DNA of 64,000 nt from Firmicutes bacterium AM41-11 (GTDB lineage: Bacteria > Bacillota_I > Bacilli_A > Erysipelotrichales > Erysipelotrichaceae), in the NCBI GenBank assembly GCA_003480165.1, contig QUIQ01000002.1, forward strand, positions 62,001 to 126,000, given 5' to 3'. The translations under genes were made by a program, and so were the position numbers. The notes under the pieces are model-generated. The model had not been told where the DNA came from. It was given only the letters and a program-made list of their open reading frames with translations, and searched no databases. Numbering within the stretch: position 1 is the stretch's first letter; each line of letters starts with the position of its first letter. Shown one piece after another: positions 7,938 to 16,744 of the stretch.

Positions 7938-9237
7938 ATTCCCCATCATGGACAAGTTGATTGAACTTGGAAGCAACTTCGGTACTTCCAATGATGGAAA
8001 TGTTGTTTTCAAAAATCACATCATCGATTTTATGTTCCTTACAATAATCGGCAAGATTGATATTGGTACAACGGAAATCGGTGATATATACGGTTTTATA
8101 ATGATCGACTAAGAATGGGGCAAAGCTATTGCCAAAAGATTCTTTGACTAATAAAACGGATTTACCTTTTTCCTTTTTCGGATTTTTAATGATGGCTAAT
8201 GGTTTATCCCCACCGATGAAACAATAATACCCTGATCCTTCAGACCAGTCACTGACATCGGTGATGACATGATACGGAACTTTGTTTCCGTCATTATCCC
8301 AATAGACCATGTCATTGGTTGCGTGTGGGATATAGGCATCGACATAATCGGGATGGTTTTCCATTTCGGAAAGATGTAATTCATCATAGGCTGTACCTAA
8401 GAATGGTTCAAAGCGTTTCTTTTCAAAACCACTGAGTTTTTCTGGCTTCCAACCTTTTTCTTTACATAAAGCCTTATAGGCTTGATAGGCCCCTAGAGCG
8501 GTCCAATGGTGGTCGGTTCTAAAGTACAAGTATTTGTCTTTATTCTTTTCAATATTTGAATAGGCATCAATACCTGTTACATTTTTATAGTTCTTGTAGT
8601 AATAATCGATGGCTTGTTTCATATCTGATCCACCCAGTTTTTTTAGCTCTTTATCCGGAAGCACAACCGAATTGTTGGGAACTAATAAGGAATAGACTTT
8701 AGAAGTTCCTTTGACTTTAGAGGCAAAATGATTGAGTGATTGAATATAGATGTCGGCTGAATCTTTAACGAAATAATAGACACTGTAGGCGGCCCCATCT
8801 TTGACATACAAGTTCGATAAAATCTGATTCTGCATATCTTGGTCAAAGGAATAGTTCTTAGGTACATCCACAGTCTTTACCTTTTTATTGACCTTTTCTT
8901 TGGTAGGAATTTGATCGGCCTGCTTACTGGTTCCGACAACCATGGTCTTTTGGGCAATGCCATAGTGGTTTTTCATCTTCTGAGCTACGCCGACTAAGGT
9001 ATCACGCATTGGGAAGGTATCCGAATACCAAGTGGAAACCTCACTAAAGTATTTCCCGTCTAAGAAAGTTGATACGCTAAATTTAGGAAAAGCTGTCAAT
9101 TTTCTTTTTTCCAAAGTACTGGTTGTAGGACGGGCAAAGATCATGGCACCGGTTAAACAGCCGGTAACCATTAAGCATAGACATAAAACAACGGAACATA
9201 ATCTTGTGAGAATGGTAAATTTTTTCTTTTGTTTCAT
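7936..9237 (-). CDS. DHHW-family protein, partner of MBOAT O-acetyltransferase
   Basis: 433 residues with an N-terminal membrane anchor (LCSVVLCLCLMVTGCLTGAM). The family-defining DHHW sequence occurs at about residue 241 (YFRTDHHWTALGAYQAY) in an SGNH-hydrolase-like fold related to AlgJ/AlgX. A second conserved block lies near the C-terminus (VLLVKESFGNSFAPFL). Proteins of this type act outside the membrane with an MBOAT protein to transfer acetyl groups to a polysaccharide. The gene follows the MBOAT gene by 9 bp. The acceptor glycan cannot be named because no glycosyltransferases lie nearby. Confidence 0.85.
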   Translation of the reverse strand: MKQKKKFTILTRLCSVVLCLCLMVTGCLTGAMIFARPTTSTLEKRKLTAFPKFSVSTFLDGKYFSEVSTWYSDTFPMRDTLVGVAQKMKNHYGIAQKTMVVGTSKQADQIPTKEKVNKKVKTVDVPKNYSFDQDMQNQILSNLYVKDGAAYSVYYFVKDSADIYIQSLNHFASKVKGTSKVYSLLVPNNSVVLPDKELKKLGGSDMKQAIDYYYKNYKNVTGIDAYSNIEKNKDKYLYFRTDHHWTALGAYQAYKALCKEKGWKPEKLSGFEKKRFEPFLGTAYDELHLSEMENHPDYVDAYIPHATNDMVYWDNDGNKVPYHVITDVSDWSEGSGYYCFIGGDKPLAIIKNPKKEKGKSVLLVKESFGNSFAPFLVDHYKTVYITDFRCTNINLADYCKEHKIDDVIFENNISIIGSTEVASKFNQLVHDGE

Positions 9238-9246
9238 GATTGCCTC

Positions 9247-10659
9247 CTAAAATTGAAAATATAAGAATGGATTGTAGCTGTTGCCTAATAAAGAAAGTAC
9301 GGAAATAAACAGCAGTACAACGGGCATGATTCCATCAAATATCGAATAAATAGCACTAATTGTATCGTTTGTCTGAGCTTTAGTTTCCACCTTTTTCTTT
9401 ACGATCTTTCCGAGATTCGTACATGCGACAATCGAGAAGATCAAGAAGAAGATATTGCTGAAAAGAACGGTTTTGACATTCATGCCATAGAAGCCATTCG
9501 AACCAATGCCAAAGAGTCCAAGTAAGACAGCTTTTAACTGGGCTAGATCCGAATATTTAAAGATGATCCAGCCAAAGAATATGACAAGTAGCGTATAGAT
9601 ATGTTTACAGTTCTCTGGCATGCGATCCTTGATATAAAACTTCTCTAATAATAAGAAACAGAAATAATAGAGTCCCCAGAAAATATAATTCCAGCTGGCT
9701 CCATGCCACATACCGGTTAAAAACCAGACGACAAACATATTGCGAACCCATTTTTTTGTAGTGCAGCGATTGCCACCAAGGGGGATATAGACATAATCTC
9801 TAAAGAAGGTACTTAAAGAGATATGCCATCTACGCCAAAAATCTTGGACGCTTTTGGCAATATAGGGATAGTTGAAGTTCTCTAAATAGTGAAAGCCAAT
9901 CATCCGTCCCATACCAATTGCCATATCCGAATAAGCAGAGAAATCTAAGTAGATCTGCAACATGTAACAAAGCATGGCCAGCCAGATACCTAAAGCCGAT
10001 TGACTGTGGATGCCCTTTAATCCCCCAGGCAATAAGGTATCGGTAATAGAAGCACAGGAATTGGCAAGAATGGCTTTTTTGGCCAAGCCGATGCTGAAGC
10101 GACGGAAGCCATAGAATACATCACTGAATAAGACTTTCCGATGGTCAATTTCGTTTTGTACGGTTTCATACCGAACGATGGGACCGGCAATACATTGATG
10201 AAATAAACTGGAATACAAGAGTAATTTCCAATAATCGCTTTGTGGCTCTACTTCGTTTCGGTATACATCAACGACATAGGATAGTAATTGGAAAGTATAA
10301 AAGGAAATACCAATTGGTAATACAATCGTAGGAATTTTAGCTGGCCAATGAATAAAGAATTGTAAATTACTTAAAAAGAAACCCGTATATTTAAAAATGC
10401 CTAATAAGCCTAATAGACCAATACAGGCAAGAAGCAAATATCTTTTCGGATTCTGTTCTGTGGCAATCTTTTGGGCAAAATACCAACTGATAAAGGTTTC
10501 TAACATTAGTAATAATAAATACTTCGGTCCACCCCAGGCATAAAAGATTAAACTGGAAATGAGTAAAACGAGATTCTTTTTGTCTTTTGGTGCAAAAAAA
10601 TAGATAAAAAGATGCGGCGTAAAAAACGCAAATAGAAATAATAAGCTTGAAAAAACCAC
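9247..10659 (-). CDS. MBOAT-family membrane O-acyltransferase (AlgI-like)
   Basis: 470-residue polytopic membrane protein. MBOAT hallmarks are the YLDFSAYSDMAIGMGRMIGF block, NFNYPY...DFWRRWHISLSTFFRDYVYIP as separate conserved pieces, and the catalytic His in TGMWHGASWNYIFWG. It moves an acetyl group across the membrane for polysaccharide O-acetylation. The start is GTG at 10659, supported by the GGGGAAGGAAG box just upstream; no ATG fits as well. It forms an operon with the DHHW gene. Confidence 0.9.
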   Translation of the reverse strand: MVFSSLLFLFAFFTPHLFIYFFAPKDKKNLVLLISSLIFYAWGGPKYLLLLMLETFISWYFAQKIATEQNPKRYLLLACIGLLGLLGIFKYTGFFLSNLQFFIHWPAKIPTIVLPIGISFYTFQLLSYVVDVYRNEVEPQSDYWKLLLYSSLFHQCIAGPIVRYETVQNEIDHRKVLFSDVFYGFRRFSIGLAKKAILANSCASITDTLLPGGLKGIHSQSALGIWLAMLCYMLQIYLDFSAYSDMAIGMGRMIGFHYLENFNYPYIAKSVQDFWRRWHISLSTFFRDYVYIPLGGNRCTTKKWVRNMFVVWFLTGMWHGASWNYIFWGLYYFCFLLLEKFYIKDRMPENCKHIYTLLVIFFGWIIFKYSDLAQLKAVLLGLFGIGSNGFYGMNVKTVLFSNIFFLIFSIVACTNLGKIVKKKVETKAQTNDTISAIYSIFDGIMPVVLLFISVLSLLGNSYNPFLYFQF

Positions 10660-10698
10660 AATAATCTTCCTTCCCCTTGTTCTTAATGAACATGTAAT

Positions 10699-10707
10699 AT
10701 TTTAGCA
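10699..10707 (-). promoter_or_regulatory. Extended -10 promoter of the O-acetylation operon
   Basis: Read leftward, TGCTAAAAT is an extended -10 element about 40 bp before the GTG start. The -35 region is poor, which would fit a promoter dependent on an activator. Confidence 0.45.
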
Positions 10708-10755
10708 TAATTTTCAGAAAATGATTTGATTTTACAAACCTATTGAAAAATGGAT

Positions 10756-10846
10756 TTTCGCCAATCATCGGGAAAAAATTCCGCCAATCGTCGGAAAAAT
10801 TTCCCGCCAATCATCGGAAAAATATTCCGCCAATCGTCGGAAAAGC
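10756..10846. repeat. Four tandem 23-bp repeats, each a small inverted repeat
   Basis: The core GCCAATCRTCGG occurs at 760, 783, 806 and 829 (plus 10000), an exact 23-bp period. Each unit is framed by TTCCG/CGGAA arms. Units 1 and 3 have A, units 2 and 4 have G, at the variable position, so the array looks like a doubled pair. It lies about 60-150 bp upstream of the O-acetylation promoter. Confidence 0.9.
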
Positions 10847-10979
10847 GATGCAAAGAGCTTACAATTGTCAAAAAACCGTACTTTTTGATTAAAATTTCGT
10901 AAAATTTTTGGGGGTATAGAAAATGGCTTTTTATTAGCAATTTTTGTACACTCTATTTCGAAAAAAATCTAAATAGATA

Positions 10980-11008
10980 TTGATAAGTGACAGACTTTCT
11001 TGTATAGT
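10980..11008 (+). promoter_or_regulatory. Promoter of sdpR-sdpI
   Basis: TTGATA (10980-10985), a 17-bp spacer, TATAGT (11003-11008). Confidence 0.65.
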
Positions 11009-11012
11009 CTAT

Positions 11013-11028
11013 TTAGAAATATTTCTAA
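11013..11028. promoter_or_regulatory. SdpR/ArsR-type operator
   Basis: A perfect 16-bp palindrome, TTAGAAATATTTCTAA, covering the expected transcription start. Position and symmetry fit an autorepressor site for the ArsR-family protein encoded next. Confidence 0.65.
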
Positions 11029-11044
11029 GTAGAAGGTAAGTAGA

Positions 11045-11323
11045 ATGTTTGAAAAAACGTTTAAAGCGTTAAAAGCCCAGGTACGAAGAGATATTCTTAC
11101 CCTTTTAAAAAAAGGTAAGATGTCGGCTGGTGAAATTGCCAATCATTTTGATATGACCCAGGCAACGATTTCGTATCATTTATCTTTATTGAAAGAAGCT
11201 GGCTTGATTCGCGAACAAAAAGAAAAAAACTATATTTTTTATGAATTAAACACATCGGTATTTGAAGAGATGTTGTGTTATTTTCAATCATTTGTAGGAG
11301 GGGATTCCGATGAAGAAAAATAA
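11045..11323 (+). CDS. sdpR: ArsR/SdpR-family autorepressor
   Basis: 92-residue winged-helix repressor. The recognition helix lies in FDMTQATISYHLSLLKEAGL (residues about 35-54). It has no metal-binding cysteine motif, which separates it from metal-sensing ArsR proteins and fits the SdpR type. It overlaps the following sdpI-like gene by 14 bp, the same pairing as in the Bacillus SdpR/SdpI toxin-immunity system, where membrane SdpI sequesters SdpR. Confidence 0.85.
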   Translation: MFEKTFKALKAQVRRDILTLLKKGKMSAGEIANHFDMTQATISYHLSLLKEAGLIREQKEKNYIFYELNTSVFEEMLCYFQSFVGGDSDEEK

Positions 11324-11936
11324 ATGGTTTCTATTTAGTCTGGTATTATTTTTTATTCCTTTAGCTTTGAATTTGATTTTTTATTCGCAATTGCCAGATA
11401 CCATAGCGGTGCATTTTGATATCAATGGAAATCCAGATGGATTTATGTCTAAGCCATGGGCTTTATTTGGGATACTAGCTTTTCTTGTTGGCATGCATGT
11501 ATTCTGTTGTGTCTCTACTTTGAATGATCCCAAGAAGAATAATATTCCCGACTTTATCTTACGTATCATTTTGATGATTTGTCCGGTTACGGCCATTATC
11601 ATAACGGGCATCATAGTGAGCTATAGTCTGGGCTATCCGATGAATACGAATGTTTGGGTTGGTGGCATTTTAGGCTTTCTATTTATTTTATTGGGAAACT
11701 ATCTGCCCAAAGTCCAAAAGAATTATACGGTTGGTATTAAAACTCCATGGTCTTTGGATTCAGAAGAAAACTGGAATCGCAGTAATCGCCTAGGCGGCTA
11801 TTGTCTTGTGGTATCCGGCTTTATCTTTATCTTTGGAGCTTTTTTCCATCAGATCATGTGGGGTATTATTTTCGTGATTGCCTCAAGTATTCTTGTGCTG
11901 GTCTATAGTTTTTACTTACATAAAAAAGGAATTTAA
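11310..11936 (+). CDS. sdpI: SdpI-family membrane protein (immunity/signal type)
   Basis: 208 residues with about six hydrophobic segments. The N-terminal DUF1648 motif is visible (LPDTIAVHFDINGNPDGFMSK, residues about 28-48), followed by the SdpI region with the conserved NYLPKVQKNYTVGIKTPWSL block. In Bacillus, SdpI gives immunity to the SdpC killing factor and acts as a sensor for SdpR. No SdpC-like toxin is in the window, so this may be a stand-alone defence against neighbours. Good GGAGGGG ribosome site inside the sdpR end. Confidence 0.88.
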   Translation: MKKNKWFLFSLVLFFIPLALNLIFYSQLPDTIAVHFDINGNPDGFMSKPWALFGILAFLVGMHVFCCVSTLNDPKKNNIPDFILRIILMICPVTAIIITGIIVSYSLGYPMNTNVWVGGILGFLFILLGNYLPKVQKNYTVGIKTPWSLDSEENWNRSNRLGGYCLVVSGFIFIFGAFFHQIMWGIIFVIASSILVLVYSFYLHKKGI

Positions 11937-11960
11937 GAAGACATTCGTGTCTTCTTTTTT
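11935..11960 (+). terminator. Terminator of sdpR-sdpI
   Basis: Nine-base-pair stem with a TTCG tetraloop followed by a T run. Confidence 0.93.
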
Positions 11961-11975
11961 TGCGAAAATAAACTA

Positions 11976-11984
11976 TGTTATAAT
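11976..11984 (+). promoter_or_regulatory. Extended -10 promoter of tex
   Basis: TGTTATAAT, a TGn-extended consensus -10, 21 bp before the tex ATG. Confidence 0.6.
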
Positions 11985-12005
11985 TTTTTCACTGTGAGGA
12001 AAATT

Positions 12006-14162
12006 ATGGAAGAAAAATTATTAGAACAGATTTCCCAAGACTTAAAAATTGGGTTAAATCAAGTCACAAATACGATGGAATTATTGGAGCAAGGAAGTAC
12101 GGTTCCTTTCATTGCCCGCTATCGAAAAGAAAGAACCCATGGATTAGATGAAGAACAAATTCGTTTGATTCAAGAACAATATGCATATCAGGAAAACTTA
12201 GAAAAACGCAAAGAAGAAGTCCTGCATCGCATTGAAACCTTAGGCCATTTAACCGAGGATCTAAAACTTCAGATCATGCATTGTACCAAGCTTGTTGAAG
12301 TGGAAGAAATCTATCGCCCCTATAAACAAAAGAAGAAAACCCGCGCTTCAATCGCAAAGGAAAAAGGTTTAGAACCCCTGGCTAACACGATTGCCTCTTG
12401 TCCGCGATATTTTGATGCCAAAGAGATTCAAAAATATCTCAATGACCAAGTTAAAACGATTGATGAAGCTCTGCAAGGTGCTCAAGATATTTTGGCTCAA
12501 CGCGTCAGTGAAAATGAAAAAGTGCGTAATAAAGTCTTTGATTCGATGTTGAATCATGGCTTCATCAAAACCCAGGAAAAGAAAGAGCACAATGACCAAC
12601 AAAAAGTCTATCGCATGTATTACGACTATTCGGAAAAAGTCACAACTCTGGCAAGTCATCGCATCATGGCCATTGATCGTGGAGAAAAAGAAAAAGTTCT
12701 TTCCGTACACATCGAATCCAATGAAGACTACTTAATGAATTGGACCAAACGGAATTTGATTCGTTATCCCAATAGCCCCAGTGCCAATTATTATGCCCTG
12801 GCCATTGAAGATGGATTAAAACGTTTAGTGATTCCCAGCGTAGAGCGAAGCATTCGCTGCCAACTCAGCGAAAAAGCCCAACAACAGAGTATGGATATCT
12901 TTTCGATGAACCTTGAAAAACTTTTATTGCAGGCACCGATGAAAAATAAGATCATTATGGGCTTTGACCCAGCTTTTCGTACGGGATGTAAGTTAGCTAT
13001 TATCAATGAACAAGGTAGAAACCTTCATGTCGATGTGATTTATCCGCATCCACCCAAACCAAAGAAATTAGAAGCGGAAAAAACGCTCGTTTCCCTATGC
13101 CAACAATATCATGTCAATATTATTGCGATTGGCAATGGAACCGCATCGCGAGAAAGTGAAGCCTTTGTAGCCCAAACCATTCAAAAGTATGGACTCGATG
13201 TAGCCTATACCATTGTTTCCGAAGCCGGAGCCAGTGTCTATAGTGCCAGTAAGCTTGCGATTGAAGAATTCCCAGATCTGCATGTCGAACAACGTAGTGC
13301 CATTTCCATTGCGCGACGCTTACTTGATCCTTTATCCGAACTGATTAAAATTGATCCGCAATCCATTGGCGTTGGTCAATACCAACACGATTTGCCACAA
13401 AAACAACTAAAAGAACGCTTGGACTTTGTGGTTGATAAGAGTGTGAACTTAGTCGGTGTCAATGTGAATACGGCCAGTCCTACGCTTTTAAAACATATAT
13501 CCGGCTTAAATGCGACAACCGCACAAAACATTGTCGACTATCGCCAAGAAAATGGGGATATTACCAGTCGTTCCCAAATTAAAAAAGTGAAGAAATTAGG
13601 CCCGAAAGCCTTTGAACAATGTGCTGGGTTCTTACGTGTAGAAAATGGCAAAGAACCTTTGGATCGTACTGGCATTCACCCCGAATCGTATGGCATTGCC
13701 AAGGCCATTCTAGCGCATTTAGATATCCAAAGTTCTGATTTAGGCAGCCAGAACGTGCAAGCGAAAGTCAAACAAGTTGATGCCCAAGAACTGGCTAAAG
13801 AGCTAGGTAGTGATGCCTATACCGTAGCAGATATTCTCACCGCCTTTGCCCAACCACTACGCGATTACAGAGACCAGAAAGAAGGACCGCTTTTACGCAA
13901 AGATGTCTTAGAGATGGAAGATCTCCATATTGGTCAGGAACTGGAAGGAACAGTGCGCAATGTGGTTGATTTTGGTGCCTTTGTCGACATTGGTTTACAT
14001 GAAGATGGGCTAGTCCATATCTCAAAAATGGCCGATCATCGCATCAAACACCCAAGTGAAATCGTTGCGGTAGGGGATATTGTGAAAGTCTGGGTGTATA
14101 AGATTGACCAAGAGAAACAAAAAGTTCAATTATCTTTAGTTCCTATGAACGGGCGTTCATGA
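12006..14162 (+). CDS. tex: Tex-family RNA-binding transcription accessory protein
   Basis: 718 residues. The order is typical: an N-terminal helical domain (PFIARYRKERTHGLDE near residue 35), a YqgF/RNase H-like domain (IIMGFDPAFRTGCKLAI near 315), helix-hairpin-helix motifs (VNTASPTLLKHISGL near 490) and a C-terminal S1 RNA-binding domain (GTVRNVVDFGAFVDIGLHED). Tex binds nucleic acid and is linked to transcription and stress tolerance. The ATG at 12006 is preferred over an in-frame GTG at 11994 because GAGGA lies six bases before it. Confidence 0.94.
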   Translation: MEEKLLEQISQDLKIGLNQVTNTMELLEQGSTVPFIARYRKERTHGLDEEQIRLIQEQYAYQENLEKRKEEVLHRIETLGHLTEDLKLQIMHCTKLVEVEEIYRPYKQKKKTRASIAKEKGLEPLANTIASCPRYFDAKEIQKYLNDQVKTIDEALQGAQDILAQRVSENEKVRNKVFDSMLNHGFIKTQEKKEHNDQQKVYRMYYDYSEKVTTLASHRIMAIDRGEKEKVLSVHIESNEDYLMNWTKRNLIRYPNSPSANYYALAIEDGLKRLVIPSVERSIRCQLSEKAQQQSMDIFSMNLEKLLLQAPMKNKIIMGFDPAFRTGCKLAIINEQGRNLHVDVIYPHPPKPKKLEAEKTLVSLCQQYHVNIIAIGNGTASRESEAFVAQTIQKYGLDVAYTIVSEAGASVYSASKLAIEEFPDLHVEQRSAISIARRLLDPLSELIKIDPQSIGVGQYQHDLPQKQLKERLDFVVDKSVNLVGVNVNTASPTLLKHISGLNATTAQNIVDYRQENGDITSRSQIKKVKKLGPKAFEQCAGFLRVENGKEPLDRTGIHPESYGIAKAILAHLDIQSSDLGSQNVQAKVKQVDAQELAKELGSDAYTVADILTAFAQPLRDYRDQKEGPLLRKDVLEMEDLHIGQELEGTVRNVVDFGAFVDIGLHEDGLVHISKMADHRIKHPSEIVAVGDIVKVWVYKIDQEKQKVQLSLVPMNGRS

Positions 14163-14194
14163 TAAAATACGATTGCGAAAAAGGAGAATCCAGT

Positions 14195-15586
14195 ATGTTT
14201 GATGAAATTCATGAAGAGTGTGGTGTATTTGGTGCTTATCAAGTCGAAAATGCATCATCCATTACGTATTATGGTTTGCATTCCTTACAACATCGAGGTC
14301 AAGAATCGAGTGGTATTGCCGTATCCGATGGCCAGACCATTCAGGTCCAAAAAGGTCCGGGTTTGACCATTGATGTCTTTAAACGAGAAGATCTTGAATC
14401 CTTAAAAGGAAATTGTGCAATTGGGCATGTCCGGTATAGTACGGCTGGGGGACAAGAGTTGGAAAATATTCAACCCATTGTATCTCGTGGCCATGCCGGA
14501 AGTATTGGAATTGCCCATAATGGACAAATTGATAACGACAAAGAATTACGCTTAGAATTAGAAAATCAAGGATGTATTTTTCAAGGTACCGCAGATAGTG
14601 AAGTCATTCTTCATTTGATAATGAAACAAACTGGAACTTTACTAGAACGGATTCAAAAAGCGGCAGCGAAAATCGATGGAGCCTTTTCTTTTATTGTGAT
14701 GAATGAAGAAAAAATGTATGCCTGTCGGGATAAATATGGCCTGCGCCCTTTAAGTTATGCTTCGTATGGGGATGGCTATGTCATTTCCAGTGAAACCTGT
14801 GCCTTTGAAGTCATGGGTATCTATGAACATGTCGATTTAAAACCCGGCGAAATCGTAGAGTTTAATAAAGGCCTGGTTAAACATTTTGCGTATACCCAAG
14901 ATACCTCACATCATATGTGTTCGATGGAATATATTTACTTTGCCCGTCCCGACAGTGAAATCGAAGGGATCAATGTGCATGCCTATCGGAAAGAAACGGG
15001 TGTGATCTTAGCTAGAAATGATGAAGATCTAGAAGCTGATATTGTCATCGGGGTACCGGATTCCAGCTTATCGGCTGCCATTGGTTATGCCGAACAATCC
15101 GGTCTTCCTTTAGAAACCGGTTTAGTGAAAAACCGCTATGTCGGAAGAACCTTTATTCAACCAACCCAGGAATTACGTGATCGTGGGGTACGGATGAAGT
15201 TAAGCCCAGTTGAAAGTGTGGTACAAGGCAAACGCGTTGTGATGATTGATGACTCTATTGTGCGCGGAACCACATCACGACGAATCGTTCGTCTATTAAA
15301 AGAATCCGGGGCCAAAGAAGTACATGTACGGATTGCTTCTCCAGTCTTCATGTATCCTTGTTTCTATGGGGTCGATACCTCAACCCGCAAAGAATTGATT
15401 GGGGCTCGTTTATCGGTTAAAGAAATTGAAGACTATATCGAAGCCGATTCTTTAAAGTATTTAAGCGTTGATGAAATCAAAGAAGCCGCTCATGGTTTAG
15501 GCTTATGTTGCGCTTGTTTTGATGGAAAATATTGCTCAGATTTATACTCATATAAGAAACAATTAGAGGAAGATGTATCTGAATAG
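14195..15586 (+). CDS. purF: Amidophosphoribosyltransferase
   Basis: First committed enzyme of purine synthesis; it transfers glutamine ammonia to PRPP. It starts MFDEIHEE-CGVFG, so eight residues must be removed to expose the N-terminal cysteine nucleophile. The PRPP loop is VVMIDDSIVRGTTSRRIV (about residue 350). Four cysteines at the positions expected for a Bacillus-type Fe-S cluster are present (HHMCSMEY, YPCFYG, LCCAC). The AAGGAG box selects ATG 14195, which lies 32 bp past the tex stop, and purF may use the tex promoter. Confidence 0.96.
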   Translation: MFDEIHEECGVFGAYQVENASSITYYGLHSLQHRGQESSGIAVSDGQTIQVQKGPGLTIDVFKREDLESLKGNCAIGHVRYSTAGGQELENIQPIVSRGHAGSIGIAHNGQIDNDKELRLELENQGCIFQGTADSEVILHLIMKQTGTLLERIQKAAAKIDGAFSFIVMNEEKMYACRDKYGLRPLSYASYGDGYVISSETCAFEVMGIYEHVDLKPGEIVEFNKGLVKHFAYTQDTSHHMCSMEYIYFARPDSEIEGINVHAYRKETGVILARNDEDLEADIVIGVPDSSLSAAIGYAEQSGLPLETGLVKNRYVGRTFIQPTQELRDRGVRMKLSPVESVVQGKRVVMIDDSIVRGTTSRRIVRLLKESGAKEVHVRIASPVFMYPCFYGVDTSTRKELIGARLSVKEIEDYIEADSLKYLSVDEIKEAAHGLGLCCACFDGKYCSDLYSYKKQLEEDVSE

Positions 15587-15636
15587 ACACTGTGTATTCA
15601 AATAGATACAATATCTTTAGTAAGGAGGAAGTCTTT

Positions 15637-15951
15637 ATGGTAGAAAAAATTAACACCGAAAAATTTGATACATTAATGGCCGAAAAAGGTGTAGTAATCG
15701 CAGATTTCTCGGCAACTTGGTGTGGACCTTGTAAGATGTTGGCCCCTGTTTTAGAACAAGTCGCATCGCAATTTGAAGGAAAATGTAAATTTGTGAATGT
15801 GGATGTTGATGAATCCAGTGACTTAGCCCAAAGATTTGGCATTATGGCCGTTCCTACAGTTATCGCTTTTAAAGATGGCCAACAAGTGAATGCGTTCTCT
15901 GGCTATCAAGGTCAACCACAAGTTGTGGCATTTGTCGAAAACGTACTATAA
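15637..15951 (+). CDS. trxA: Thioredoxin
   Basis: 104-residue thioredoxin with the redox site WCGPCK at residues 28-33, the cis-Pro segment AVPTVIAF and the usual length. It reduces protein disulfides and is itself reduced by TrxB; a trxB gene lies at 53011. Start chosen at ATG 15637 after a strong TAAGGAGGAA box; upstream in-frame codons have no such site. Confidence 0.97.
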   Translation: MVEKINTEKFDTLMAEKGVVIADFSATWCGPCKMLAPVLEQVASQFEGKCKFVNVDVDESSDLAQRFGIMAVPTVIAFKDGQQVNAFSGYQGQPQVVAFVENVL

Positions 15952-15958
15952 GCCTTCA

Positions 15959-15986
15959 AAACTCTCCGATTGGGGAGTTTTTTTTC
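15959..15986 (+). terminator. Terminator of trxA
   Basis: Stem AACTCTCC/GGGGAGTT with a four-base loop and eight Ts. Confidence 0.92.
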
Positions 15987-16030
15987 TTGGCATAGAAAAA
16001 TATACAGACCGTGGTATAATGTTCCGAGAT

Positions 16031-16054
16031 GACACATGAGGGGGATTTTGTGTC
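16031..16054 (+). other. Leader hairpin upstream of the HAD gene
   Basis: GACACA/TGTGTC arms around a purine-rich loop, lying between an extended -10 (TGGTATAAT near 16012) and the ribosome site of the next gene. Function unknown; it does not look like a terminator. Confidence 0.4.
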
Positions 16055-16096
16055 GTTAAACGGGATAGAATTGGATTGTATTAGGAGACCAATTAT

Positions 16097-16744
16097 ATGA
16101 AGGGCGTAATTTTTGATTTTAATGGAACCTTATTTTTTGATAATCCCAAACATGTTATGGCATGGTCTAAGATTTCCGAAATGATTCGCGGACGCGGCAT
16201 TTCTTCGGAAGAACTTCATACCAAATGTAACGGGGTCACCAATAAAAAAATCATAGAGTATTTATTTAATGGTTCTTGTACCCAACGGGAAGCCGAAGCG
16301 TATTCCCAAATGAAAGAAAAACTCTATCGCGAGTATTGTCAGGCAGATACGGAAACCTTCCATTTAGTAAAAGGAGCCGAAGCATATTTTAATGCACTAA
16401 AAGAGAAAGGCATCCCTTTCACAATCGCAAGTGCTTCCATTAAAGAAAATATCGATTTCTTTGTGAAATCTTTTCACCTGGATCAATGGATCAATCCTGA
16501 AATGATCGTATACGATGATGGAAGTTATGAAGATAAAGTAGCTATGTACCAACAAGCCGCTAAGAACATTGCTGTTCCATTAAAAGACTGTATGATCTTT
16601 GAAGATGCCATCAGTGGCATTCAATGCGCTTATACAGCTGGATGCAGAAATATTGTCATAGTGGATTCGTCGGGTAAAGCGAATGAATTGCGTCATTTAC
16701 CTGGTGTAGTAAACGAAATTCAAGACTTTGAACATCTTGTTTGA
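16097..16744 (+). CDS. HAD-family phosphatase (beta-phosphoglucomutase-like)
   Basis: 215-residue HAD subfamily IA hydrolase. Motif I reads FDFNGTLF, so the usual second aspartate (general acid/base) is asparagine; the nucleophile Asp8 is kept. Motif II is TIASAS (about residue 115), and motifs III/IV are at DKVAMY and IFEDAISGIQ (about 175). The helical cap lies between motifs I and II. The DFNGT variant is, I believe, recurrent in Firmicutes homologues, so it is probably active, but substrate is unknown. GGAGA ribosome site. Its 3' end overlaps the convergent gene by 25 bp. Confidence 0.85.
   Translation: MKGVIFDFNGTLFFDNPKHVMAWSKISEMIRGRGISSEELHTKCNGVTNKKIIEYLFNGSCTQREAEAYSQMKEKLYREYCQADTETFHLVKGAEAYFNALKEKGIPFTIASASIKENIDFFVKSFHLDQWINPEMIVYDDGSYEDKVAMYQQAAKNIAVPLKDCMIFEDAISGIQCAYTAGCRNIVIVDSSGKANELRHLPGVVNEIQDFEHLV

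Noticed and set aside
10756..10846. CRISPR array
   Set aside because: Units are contiguous with an 11-bp gap of AT-rich sequence and no distinct spacers; no cas genes nearby.
10391..10940. Leftward frames encoding repeated SDDWRN-like peptides
   Set aside because: They arise from translating the 23-bp repeat array and part of the MBOAT gene; no ribosome site or conserved domain.
11310..11936. Nearby SdpC-type toxin
   Set aside because: Flanking frames are tex and the MBOAT gene; no secreted small protein with the expected features.
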